Shown here one piece after another: positions 7,726 to 14,771 of a DNA stretch of 64,000 bases. Under the pieces are notes generated by a model, which saw nothing but the letters and a program-made list of their open reading frames with translations, was not told where the DNA came from and did not search any database. The DNA is from Roseovarius indicus (GTDB taxonomy: Bacteria; Pseudomonadota; Alphaproteobacteria; Rhodobacterales; Rhodobacteraceae), in the NCBI RefSeq assembly GCF_008728195.1, contig NZ_CP031598.1:1364001-1428000 (forward strand), read 5' to 3'. Every line of letters begins with the position of its first letter. The stretch's first letter is position 1. The position numbers and the translations under genes were made by a program.

Positions 7726-8016
7726 ATGAAAAAGATACATCTGCTCGAAATGCAGCTGACCAATCTCGAACTGCAGATCCGCAACCTTCAGCTTGTGCAG
7801 GGCCTCGTTTCGGAAGCCCGCACCCATGGCTGCACCGGGGGTTGCACCGGAAGCTGCCCCGACCCGACAGGCGATTGCACCTATGGCTGCACCAACGGCT
7901 GCACCAATGGCTGTACCGACGGGTGCAATGACGAGGTGGGCGGGGTGTTCGGCCCCGATGACCTTGTCGGCGATCCGGGCGATCCGGGCGGGCCGCAGGG
8001 GCCGGGCAAGTCGTAA
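7726..8016 (+). CDS. Lanthipeptide-type precursor peptide 2 (3+5 TxxC units)
   Basis: Also 96 residues, using the ATG of MKKIHLLEMQL; upstream in-frame residues look non-coding. Residues 7-19 (LEMQLTNLELQIR) match the leader helix of precursor 1 at L, E, L, E, I and R. All eight Cys (36, 40, 44, 51, 55, 59, 63, 67) have Thr at -3 (33, 37, 41, 48, 52, 56, 60, 64). They form a block of three TxxC units, a Pro-Asp-Pro linker (45-47) and a block of five. The x positions are mostly Gly, Asn, Asp. A Gly/Pro/Asp tail of about 29 residues follows, partly collagen-like (GDPGDPGGPQGPG). It lies 27 bp before the LanC gene. Confidence 0.85.
   Translation: MKKIHLLEMQLTNLELQIRNLQLVQGLVSEARTHGCTGGCTGSCPDPTGDCTYGCTNGCTNGCTDGCNDEVGGVFGPDDLVGDPGDPGGPQGPGKS
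7822..7926 (+). repeat. 12-bp coding repeats (TxxC units) in precursor 2
   Basis: Twelve-base units such as ACCAACGGCTGC recur in frame, three from 7822 to 7857 and five from 7867 to 7926, separated by 9 bp coding Pro-Asp-Pro. Units differ at the middle two codons and at wobble bases, so the array may expand or contract by recombination of near-identical units. A looser five-unit version lies at 7476-7535 in precursor 1. Confidence 0.85.
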
Positions 8017-8043
8017 GCCGGACCAATCACAGGGAGAGAACAG

Positions 8044-9249
8044 ATGCTGACCGAAACCGGGGCGGCGCTGCCGCCGCAGGAGACACACGATAGCGCCGCG
8101 CGCCTGGCGCGCGAGGCACTGCACCTTTTCGCCGCGACGCCCCAGTCGCGGGACATGCCGTGGGACCCGGGGCCCATGGTGCTGGCCGATCATGCCAGGC
8201 TTGAGGCGGGCCAGCTCGAGACGACCAGCGCGGCCTGGTTGGAGCGGATACCGGCGCCTCCCGGCCCGTTTTCCGTCTTCGCCGGTCACGCGGGCCTGGT
8301 CATGGGGCTTTGGCATCTCTCCCGTGCCGGGCTGCCTGACCAGGCCGTTATGAAACGAACACATGCCCGGTTGCGCGACGAGCTGCTTCTGGCGAGCCGC
8401 CGGGCCGGCTGGGCCCGGCCGGTCAGGGACTGGTACGATTACGACCTGGTGACGGGGCCGGCGGGGCTGTTGCTGTCGATGCTGCCCGACGGGGCGGTCG
8501 AGGCGGAGCAACTGGCGCCGGTGGTGGCGCATTTGGTGGGTCTGCTGGAGGCGGAGGACCTTGCCGGGCTGCGGCCGGACGGGTGCGGGGCGGATGCGCA
8601 AAGGCGGTGGAACCTTGGCCGGGTGAACCTTGGGCTGGCCCACGGGGTGCCCGGGGTGATTGCGGCGCTGAGCGGGTATATCCGGCGTTATGCGCCGGAG
8701 GATGAGCGGGTTTACATGGCGCTGGAGCGGGCGACCGGGTGGCTGATCGCGCAGGCGCATCGTGACCGGCGGGGGCTGACGACATGGGCGCCCGGTTCTG
8801 AGGCCGGGTTGCCGGACCCGGCCCCGGCGAGCCATCGCGAGGCGTGGTGCTATGGCGCGCCGGCGAATGCCTGGGTGATCTGGGAGGCGGGGGATGTGCT
8901 GGACCGCCCGGCGTTCCGGAGCTTTGCGCTGGAAACCTTCCATGCCTATGCCAGCCGGTTCGACCCGGCCTTTCACCTGGATCGGGACCCGCTGGAACGG
9001 CTGGCCATCTGTCATGGGGCGGCGGGGATCATGCTGATCGCCGATGCCTTCGTGCGGCATGCGGGGTTTGCCCCGGCCGAGGCGTTGCGCGGGGCGACGC
9101 GGGAGCTTGTCGAGCCCCGGCTGGGCGATGTGCCGGCGATGATGGTCGCCAACCCCACCATGCTGAGCGGGGCGAGCGGCATCCTGTCGGCGATTTTCAC
9201 CATTCAAGGAGGGCGGCGCGACTGGCTGTCGGCGCTGGGATTGAGATGA
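8044..9249 (+). CDS. LanC-like lanthionine cyclase
   Basis: 401 residues. LanC proteins are zinc enzymes that add Cys thiols to dehydrated Ser/Thr to close lanthionine rings. The family hallmarks are present in order: NLGLAHGVPG (about residues 199-208), WCYG with Cys269, ICHGAAG with Cys323-His324, and LSGASGI near the C-terminus. Cys269, Cys323 and His324 correspond to the zinc ligands of the family. The start has GGGAGAGAAC upstream. The stop overlaps the next start (ATGA). Its presence, and the absence of YcaO or azoline genes, points to lanthipeptide rather than thiopeptide chemistry. Confidence 0.93.
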   Translation: MLTETGAALPPQETHDSAARLAREALHLFAATPQSRDMPWDPGPMVLADHARLEAGQLETTSAAWLERIPAPPGPFSVFAGHAGLVMGLWHLSRAGLPDQAVMKRTHARLRDELLLASRRAGWARPVRDWYDYDLVTGPAGLLLSMLPDGAVEAEQLAPVVAHLVGLLEAEDLAGLRPDGCGADAQRRWNLGRVNLGLAHGVPGVIAALSGYIRRYAPEDERVYMALERATGWLIAQAHRDRRGLTTWAPGSEAGLPDPAPASHREAWCYGAPANAWVIWEAGDVLDRPAFRSFALETFHAYASRFDPAFHLDRDPLERLAICHGAAGIMLIADAFVRHAGFAPAEALRGATRELVEPRLGDVPAMMVANPTMLSGASGILSAIFTIQGGRRDWLSALGLR

Positions 9250-10268
9250 CACATCAGATGACGAATTTCCTGTGCGATCCGCGGGACGAGCCCGTGCTGT
9301 CGCTGAAGAACGAAACGCTGGCGTTGAACCATATCGCGACGCTGATGGGGGCCGAGGCCGAAAGGGCCGTGCTGAACGGTGCGCCGGACGAGGCGCGGCT
9401 GGCGCTGGCGCGCTGCGTGTTCCGCGAGGCCGGGATGGCGGCGGTGGCGCAGTTCTACGAGAACGACGGCTGGGTTCAGCTTGGGCTGAGCCCCTGCCCG
9501 GGGATGCGAGCGGCGCTGTACCGGGAGGTTGAAAAGCTGCCGGCGCGGCTGCGTGGGCGGTTCCAGGTGCGGGCGGCGTTCTTCATGCACAAGCCGCCGG
9601 GGCTTCGGCTTCGGGTGCAGGCGGCGCTGACGGATGCCGGGGCGCTGGGCTTCGAGATGGCGGACGCGGCCAGGGGCTGGCGCGAGGCGGGTCTCGTTTC
9701 GGATGTGCGGGAGGAGATCTACGAGCCGGAGACCACTCTCTTTGGCGGGGCGGGGTCGATGCGGCATGTGCACGGGCTGTTCTCGGAGGATAGCGGGTTC
9801 TGGCTGGCGCATCACGCCAGGCCCGAGCAGGGGGAGCGGACGCTGGAGGTGGCGCTGATCCTGTTGCGGTACGTGTTCTCGGGGCTGGGCGTGGTCGACT
9901 GGGAGGATATCGACGTCTGGGAGAAGGTGCGGTCGCGCACCGGGCGGGCGTTTCCGGCGGGGTTCGACGCGGATGGCAGTGCGCTGGGCGAGGTCGGGGC
10001 GACGATCCTGCGGCTGTGGTCGGAGCCGGGCGGGGTGTTGCGCGCGCTCGATGCGCGGACGCGGGCGCGGACGGAACGGGCCGGGGCGCGGCTGGTGAAG
10101 CTGGCGGCGGACTGGAAGGCCGAGTGTTTCGATGCGGGGCGGGCCGGGACCGGGGTGCGGTCGGCCGCGGCGCTTTACACGATCTTCTTTTTCAACCGCG
10201 CGGGGCTGCCGCTGGAGCGGCAGATCATCGTGGCGGAAACGCTGGCCAGCCGACAGGTGATGGAATGA
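9246..10268 (+). CDS. Stand-alone LanB C-terminal (elimination) domain protein
   Basis: 340 residues matching the SpaB-C / thiopeptide-type bacteriocin biosynthesis domain, which removes glutamate from glutamylated Ser/Thr to leave the dehydro residue. Visible family features: WVQLGLSPCPG near residue 76, FFMHKPPGLRLRV (the family's phLR-R strand), and the VREEIYEPETTLFGG ... HVHGLFSEDS block. In most class I systems this domain is the C-terminal third of one LanB; here it is a separate gene placed before the N-terminal part. Start and stop overlap both neighbours by 4 bp, so LanC, this protein and the dehydratase are tightly coupled. Confidence 0.9.
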   Translation: MTHQMTNFLCDPRDEPVLSLKNETLALNHIATLMGAEAERAVLNGAPDEARLALARCVFREAGMAAVAQFYENDGWVQLGLSPCPGMRAALYREVEKLPARLRGRFQVRAAFFMHKPPGLRLRVQAALTDAGALGFEMADAARGWREAGLVSDVREEIYEPETTLFGGAGSMRHVHGLFSEDSGFWLAHHARPEQGERTLEVALILLRYVFSGLGVVDWEDIDVWEKVRSRTGRAFPAGFDADGSALGEVGATILRLWSEPGGVLRALDARTRARTERAGARLVKLAADWKAECFDAGRAGTGVRSAAALYTIFFFNRAGLPLERQIIVAETLASRQVME

Positions 10269-12718
10269 AGGATATGCATGTTGTGTCTGACACGGCCGTG
10301 GCGACCTGCGTGATGATGCGGGTTTGTGCGGTGCCGCTGGAGCTGTACCGGGAGGCGGTGCCGCCCGATCTGCATGGGCTGTTGCTGGAGCACGAGGCGT
10401 GCCGGGCCGGGCTGGAGAGGGCGGCGGAGGCGGCGGTTGCGGCGCTTGATGACGTGGTCAATGCCGGTGGCTGGAGCCGGGAGGAGACCAAGAAGCTGGG
10501 CACGCTGCGCCGGCGGGTGGCGCGGCGGGCGCCGCCGCAGCCGGTGGATGGCGAGACGCTGGGCTGGCTGGCGGAGCGGGCTGCGCCGCTGGCGGCGGAG
10601 ATCGAGGGGGTGTTCGGGGCGCTGGCGAGGCGCGACGGGCTGCTGGACGAGATCGCGGCAAGGTTGGAGGCGGGGGCCGAGGCGGTGCTGCCGGAGGTCT
10701 GGGCGCGGATCGCGGGGGCGCCGGCGCTGGCGGCGCTGGTGAGGGAACATGATGCGGCGTTCTTCGGGCTGTGTTCGGAGGGGGCGGAGGAGGCCGGGTT
10801 CTGGAGCGGCAAGCGGGGGCGGCACCGGGCGAAGTATCTCAAGACGATCCTGCAAAGGGGGACGTTCCGGACGGTGCCGCGCGGGTGGTACACTTATGCA
10901 GGGTTTGCGGCTGTTCAGGGTGGCCCGACGGGCCCGCTGGTCGTAGCCGCGCGAAAGGCGGCAAGCCATGCGGTGAACTTCCATGACCTGCGGCGGCGGG
11001 CGAGCGAGGATTGGGCGGAGGGGGACGACGTGCCGCTGATGCTGTCGCCGCTCAACTGGCGGGACGGGGAGCGGATAGGCTTTTGCGTCTCGGGCTGGGC
11101 GAACCCGGCGAAGGTGTCGGAGATCAGCCTGCGGCGCAGCGATTTCCTGGGGCGCGTGCTGGAGGCGATGGAAGGGCACGTGCTGTCGGCGAAGGAGATT
11201 GCCGGGCGGATGGATGGTGCCGTGACGCCGGAAGAGACGGAGATCCTGCCGGCGTTCCTGGCTCATCTGCTGGAGAAGGGGGTGGTGCAGGCCTGTCCGC
11301 AGGCCGGGCAGAGCTTGAGCGGGTGGGCCGCGCCGGGGCGGCTTTCGGCGCCAGCGCATATCCGGGCTCGGCCGCATAGTTTCACGGATGTCTATACCGG
11401 GATCGAGGGGGCGGTGAGTGCTGACCAGCTTGAACGGGTGCAGGCGGGAATGGCGGATGTGGCGCGGCTGTCGGCCTTGATCGAGGGCGATCGGGCCGGG
11501 CAGGCGGGGCCGGGGGATGCGCGGGCTGCGAGCGGGAGCGTGCCGCTTTTGTCGGTGGTCCGGGCGCGGCTTCTGAAGGAGGAGCGCGCAGGTGGCGCGC
11601 CGGTGCCGAGCGGTGGGACGCCTGCGGCGTTCCGGGCCTGCGACTGGCCGTTGCCGTCGTCGAGGCAGGGCGCCTATGCGCGGCTGCACGGGCATATCGG
11701 GTCGCGCCTTGGCGGGGCGGGGCCAATCACGCTGCCGGGGGCGTTGCTGGAGGGCGGCGGTGCGGCGCCGGTCTGGCCGAGGGACGCGATGGTCAGGCTG
11801 GCCGGGCCGGCGGCCGGGTTCTGTGGGGTCTTCGACGAAAGCTTCGTCGCCGGGTCGATGGATGCGCGGTTTCTTTGGGCGGCGGAGCGGCTGGGCCATG
11901 ACCTGCCGCAGAAGGCGTTTTACGAGGAGTTCCTGACGGCCCTTCAGGGCGATCATGGCATCCGGTTCGTCGAGCTGCTGTTTCCGCCGCTTTCCCTGGG
12001 GGCCGCCAACGCGGTGATCCGGCCGCGTTACCTGGACCGCTGGACGGGCGACCCGGATTGCGGAAGCTACTTTCAGTCGGAGACGGCGGGCATGGAGTTC
12101 CTGTCGCTCGAGCGGTTCGGCATCGAGCGGACGGCGCGGGGGCAGCGGCTGACCTGCGACGGGGAACGGATTTTCGCGATGTACCACGCGACCCGGCTGC
12201 CGCTGCCGCCCTGGGACGTTCTGACCAACCAGATGCTGAACGCGGCGCCGCCATTCATGCGGGTGTCGTCGCGGCGGTTGCACCGGGTGCTGGATGCATT
12301 TCCGGAGGCGGCGTCGGCGCCGCCCGTTCAGACGGAAAGCGGGCTGGTGGTGTCCTGTGCGCAGTGGCGGTTGCGGCCGGAGGAGCATTGGGCGCCGGAA
12401 GACGGGCTGCTGGACAAGATGCGCGGGCTGGCGCGGCTGAGGCGGGACCGGGGCGTGCCGCGTTTCGTGTTCCTGTCGCCGGGGCCGGGGCTGCGGCCGG
12501 AGGTGTGTGATCTGGATGACCCGCTGAGCCCGCGGAAGATCGAGGAGGTGGCCGAGACCGCGCCGGACCTGCTGGCGATCGCGATGACGCCGGACGAGAC
12601 GACGAGCCTTGTGAAGAGCGCGCTGGGCACGCATGCGGCCTGTGCGCTGGTCCGGTATCCGCTGGGGCGGGGGCCGGGTGCGTTGGCGGAAGGGGCGGCG
12701 GCGGAGCTGAAGTGGTGA
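10265..12718 (+). CDS. Lantibiotic dehydratase N-terminal (glutamylation) domain protein
   Basis: 817 residues, ATG overlapping the upstream stop. The segment AKYLKTILQRGTFRTVPRG followed by WYTYAGFAAV is the typical LanB N-terminal start (R-x-TP-x-G-x-F-type), and the length fits the glutamyl-tRNA-dependent glutamylation part of a class I dehydratase. It starts with an extra 190-residue region compared with where the canonical motif usually lies. With the 340-residue partner it rebuilds a complete LanB of about 1,150 residues. Split LanBs are known from thiopeptides and, to my knowledge, from pinensin-type clusters. It is the last gene of the operon; the GntR gene converges on it 17 bp downstream. 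Confidence 0.9.
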   Translation: MKDMHVVSDTAVATCVMMRVCAVPLELYREAVPPDLHGLLLEHEACRAGLERAAEAAVAALDDVVNAGGWSREETKKLGTLRRRVARRAPPQPVDGETLGWLAERAAPLAAEIEGVFGALARRDGLLDEIAARLEAGAEAVLPEVWARIAGAPALAALVREHDAAFFGLCSEGAEEAGFWSGKRGRHRAKYLKTILQRGTFRTVPRGWYTYAGFAAVQGGPTGPLVVAARKAASHAVNFHDLRRRASEDWAEGDDVPLMLSPLNWRDGERIGFCVSGWANPAKVSEISLRRSDFLGRVLEAMEGHVLSAKEIAGRMDGAVTPEETEILPAFLAHLLEKGVVQACPQAGQSLSGWAAPGRLSAPAHIRARPHSFTDVYTGIEGAVSADQLERVQAGMADVARLSALIEGDRAGQAGPGDARAASGSVPLLSVVRARLLKEERAGGAPVPSGGTPAAFRACDWPLPSSRQGAYARLHGHIGSRLGGAGPITLPGALLEGGGAAPVWPRDAMVRLAGPAAGFCGVFDESFVAGSMDARFLWAAERLGHDLPQKAFYEEFLTALQGDHGIRFVELLFPPLSLGAANAVIRPRYLDRWTGDPDCGSYFQSETAGMEFLSLERFGIERTARGQRLTCDGERIFAMYHATRLPLPPWDVLTNQMLNAAPPFMRVSSRRLHRVLDAFPEAASAPPVQTESGLVVSCAQWRLRPEEHWAPEDGLLDKMRGLARLRRDRGVPRFVFLSPGPGLRPEVCDLDDPLSPRKIEEVAETAPDLLAIAMTPDETTSLVKSALGTHAACALVRYPLGRGPGALAEGAAAELKW

Positions 12719-12734
12719 AGATGCGCCGGGCTGG

Positions 12735-13442
12735 TCAGGCTTCCTTCGCCTCGGCCTCGGCCAGGAATTTCAGCGAGATCTCGGCGGCCTTGGCGACATG
12801 GGCCTGCGCGGCCTTCTTGGCGCGCTCGGGGTCGCGGGCTTCGAGGGCTTCGAGCAGTTCGCCGAGTTCCTCGATGGATTTGTCGAGCCGGCCGCCGGCC
12901 TTCAGCGAGGTGGCGCGCAGCAGGAGGATGCGGGAATTGAGGAAGTTCAGGCTGGGCCCGAGGGCCTTGTTGCCGGAGCCTTCGATCAGTTTCTCGTAGA
13001 AACGGTTCTTGGCGGCGACGCGGACGACCGGGTCGCTCGAGCCGGAGATGGCCTTGAGCCCTTCATAGGCTTCGCGCAGGGCCTGCAGGTCGTCTTCGGT
13101 GGCGCGTTCGGCGAAGATGGCGGCGGCGAGCCCTTCGAGTTCGGAGCGGACCATGTAGATGTCGCGGGCCATCGAGGATTCGATCTTGGCGACGACCGGG
13201 CCGCGATGCGGGACGACGTCGATCAGACCCTCGGATTCGAGCTGACGGAGCGCTTCGCGGATCAGGGTGCGGCTGACGCCGACCATTTCGCACAGGCGGC
13301 GTTCGAGAAGCCGTTCGCCGGGCGAGAAGCGCCCCGCGACGATGGCGTTGCGGATGGCTTCGATCACCTGAATCCGCAGGGGCGCGGCAACGCGTTCCAC
13401 CCGGAATTCCGTATTCGGATCGGCTGATTTACCTGTCGTCAC
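12735..13442 (-). CDS. GntR family regulator (FadR/FCD subgroup)
   Basis: 235 residues. The N-terminal winged helix includes SPGERLLERRLCEMVGVSR and TLIREALRQLESEGL; the rest is an all-helical FCD ligand domain with the metal-ligand type pattern beginning at MVRSELEGLAA. Members repress catabolic operons and are released by the substrate or an intermediate, usually a carboxylic acid. It lies beside a TRAP importer and hydroxyacid dehydrogenases, which it probably regulates. Candidate sites are at 14670-14688 and 21547-21564. Confidence 0.9.
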   Translation of the reverse strand: MTTGKSADPNTEFRVERVAAPLRIQVIEAIRNAIVAGRFSPGERLLERRLCEMVGVSRTLIREALRQLESEGLIDVVPHRGPVVAKIESSMARDIYMVRSELEGLAAAIFAERATEDDLQALREAYEGLKAISGSSDPVVRVAAKNRFYEKLIEGSGNKALGPSLNFLNSRILLLRATSLKAGGRLDKSIEELGELLEALEARDPERAKKAAQAHVAKAAEISLKFLAEAEAKEA

Positions 13443-13496
13443 GATGGCAGCCTTACGTTTCTGACCTGACAGAGCATAGGCAATCTCTGCGTAGAC

Positions 13497-13533
13497 GGGA
13501 ACCCCTGCAACCCACAGGGGATCCCGCTTTTTT
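13497..13533. terminator. Hairpin with T-run between GntR and TRAP binding protein genes
   Basis: GGGAACCCCTG pairs with CAGGGGATCCC (one mismatch, 7-nt loop) and is followed on the plus strand by GC and six T. Both flanking genes are on the minus strand, so for them the hairpin is preceded by an A-run rather than followed by T. It may still end the TRAP binding-protein transcript, but the polarity is odd. Confidence 0.4.
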
Positions 13534-13555
13534 CAAGACGTTGCACGACGTCGGG

Positions 13556-14596
13556 TCAGGAGCCTTCGCGGCCGAGCGCTTCGCGGATCTGCTCGACATA
13601 GGCCTGGCCGTCGACACCGATTTCCTCGGCGCGGTCGTACCAGCCTTCGAAGGCCGCGGCCGAGTATTGCTCGGAGCTGACTTCTTCCTGAAGCTCTTTC
13701 GGGGCGACCCAGAGTTCGGAGCCGAGTTCGGCGAATTTCTCTTTGGCCGTGTCGATGTAGGTCTGGTAGGTGCCGAAGGCTTCTTCCTCGAGCTCGGCCA
13801 TCGCCTGGCTGATCTGGCCGCGCACGTCTTCGGGCAGTTCGGCCCAGGTGTCGGCGTTCACGAGGATGACCCAGCCGGTGATCGGCGAGATTGCCCAGTC
13901 CTGCACGTGGGGTGCGACGCGGGGCAGTTCCATCGCGGCGCCGACGCACATGGAGGTGAAGACGCCGTCGATGACGCCGCGCTCGAGTGCCGGGGTGACT
14001 TCGGAGGTGGGCATCGGGATCGGCTTGGCGCCGAGCGAGCTCATCAGGGCGGCGCTTTGCGGGTTGTGGATCCGGATGCGCTTGCCTTCGAAATCGGCGA
14101 CCTCGTGGATCGGTTCCTTGGAGAAGAGGGCGGTCGGGCACCAGGCGCCGTCGGCCAGCATCTCGGCGTTCCAGTTCTCTTTCCAGATGTTCTTGACGTC
14201 TTCGCGCCAGAACGCCTCGCGCACCTCGACATAGTCGTCGATGCCGTTGATGAGGCCGGGCAGGTTGAAGATGCCCATGCGCGGATCTTCGGCGGAGATG
14301 TAGGTGTGCAGAGCGGCGGACATCGGCACGCGGCCGTCGCGGACGGCGCCGGCGACTTGATTCGAGGCGACGAGAGAGTCGCTCACGGTGATTTGAACGC
14401 GGCCGTCGGTGGCTTCGTCGATTCGCTCTGGAATGCCCTGGGTGAGTGCGGTGTAGACGTCACCGGGCGACACGATGACAGCCATCGTGAAGTCGAATTC
14501 TGGTTCCTGTGCAACGGCTTGGCCAGCCGTGAGGGACAGGCCCAGGGCCGCTGCGCCCATCACGCCGCGCGCCGTGGATTTAAGTGAAATGGTCAT
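13556..14596 (-). CDS. TRAP transporter substrate-binding protein, DctP family
   Basis: 346 residues with a Sec signal peptide (hydrophobic GVMGAAALGLSLTAG, cleavage after AVA-Q). The mature protein has the DctP features: VSDSLVASN near residue 72, the ligand-carboxylate Arg region FEGKRIRIHNPQSA, and the TPALERGVIDGVF segment that closes the family signature. DctP proteins hold a carboxylate substrate through a conserved Arg and deliver it to the DctQM permease, which is encoded divergently 175 bp away. Substrate is probably an organic acid; identity unknown. Confidence 0.92.
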   Translation of the reverse strand: MTISLKSTARGVMGAAALGLSLTAGQAVAQEPEFDFTMAVIVSPGDVYTALTQGIPERIDEATDGRVQITVSDSLVASNQVAGAVRDGRVPMSAALHTYISAEDPRMGIFNLPGLINGIDDYVEVREAFWREDVKNIWKENWNAEMLADGAWCPTALFSKEPIHEVADFEGKRIRIHNPQSAALMSSLGAKPIPMPTSEVTPALERGVIDGVFTSMCVGAAMELPRVAPHVQDWAISPITGWVILVNADTWAELPEDVRGQISQAMAELEEEAFGTYQTYIDTAKEKFAELGSELWVAPKELQEEVSSEQYSAAAFEGWYDRAEEIGVDGQAYVEQIREALGREGS

Positions 14597-14669
14597 TGAG
14601 TTCCTCCCAAAAAGTGGAATTTCGCCGCGATCGAAAGGATCCGGAATCGTGCGATCGTGGTAGGAGCAT

Positions 14670-14688
14670 ACGATAATACAAAATGTTG
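14670..14688. promoter_or_regulatory. Candidate GntR operator (TAATACAA core) in divergent TRAP promoter
   Basis: ACGATAATACAAAATGTTG here resembles ACCGTAATACAATCGTTG at 21547-21564. On the minus strand TTGTATTA fits the FadR-type GntR half-site pattern. It lies in the spacer of a plausible minus-strand promoter, TTGACA at 14696-14691 with TCGTAT 17 bp on, serving the binding protein gene. Confidence 0.45.
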
Positions 14689-14771
14689 CTTGTCAACCTT
14701 CGCCCTGATACGGTTCAAGCCAAGGGAGCGGCGTGGGAGCGCGTCGACGGCTACGGAGGATGAGGAATCTC

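Noticed and set aside
7476..7926. CRISPR-like or non-coding tandem repeats
   Set aside because: Repeats are 12 bp, in frame, without spacers, and encode TxxC units in complete genes with ribosome sites.
7350..8016. Metallothionein-like metal-binding proteins
   Set aside because: Cys every fourth residue could bind metal, but Thr at -3 of 13 of 14 Cys and the adjoining LanC and LanB genes fit lanthipeptide chemistry better. Kept only as a minor alternative.
10175..12634. Long open frame of 819 codons on the minus strand across the LanB-N gene
   Set aside because: Shadow of a very GC-rich gene; the product is Arg/Pro/His-rich without domains, while the plus frame has clear LanB motifs and 4-bp coupling.
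7350..12718. Thiopeptide cluster, suggested by the stand-alone LanB C-terminal domain
   Set aside because: No YcaO cyclodehydratase, dehydrogenase or pyridine synthase candidate is seen, and a zinc-type LanC is present.
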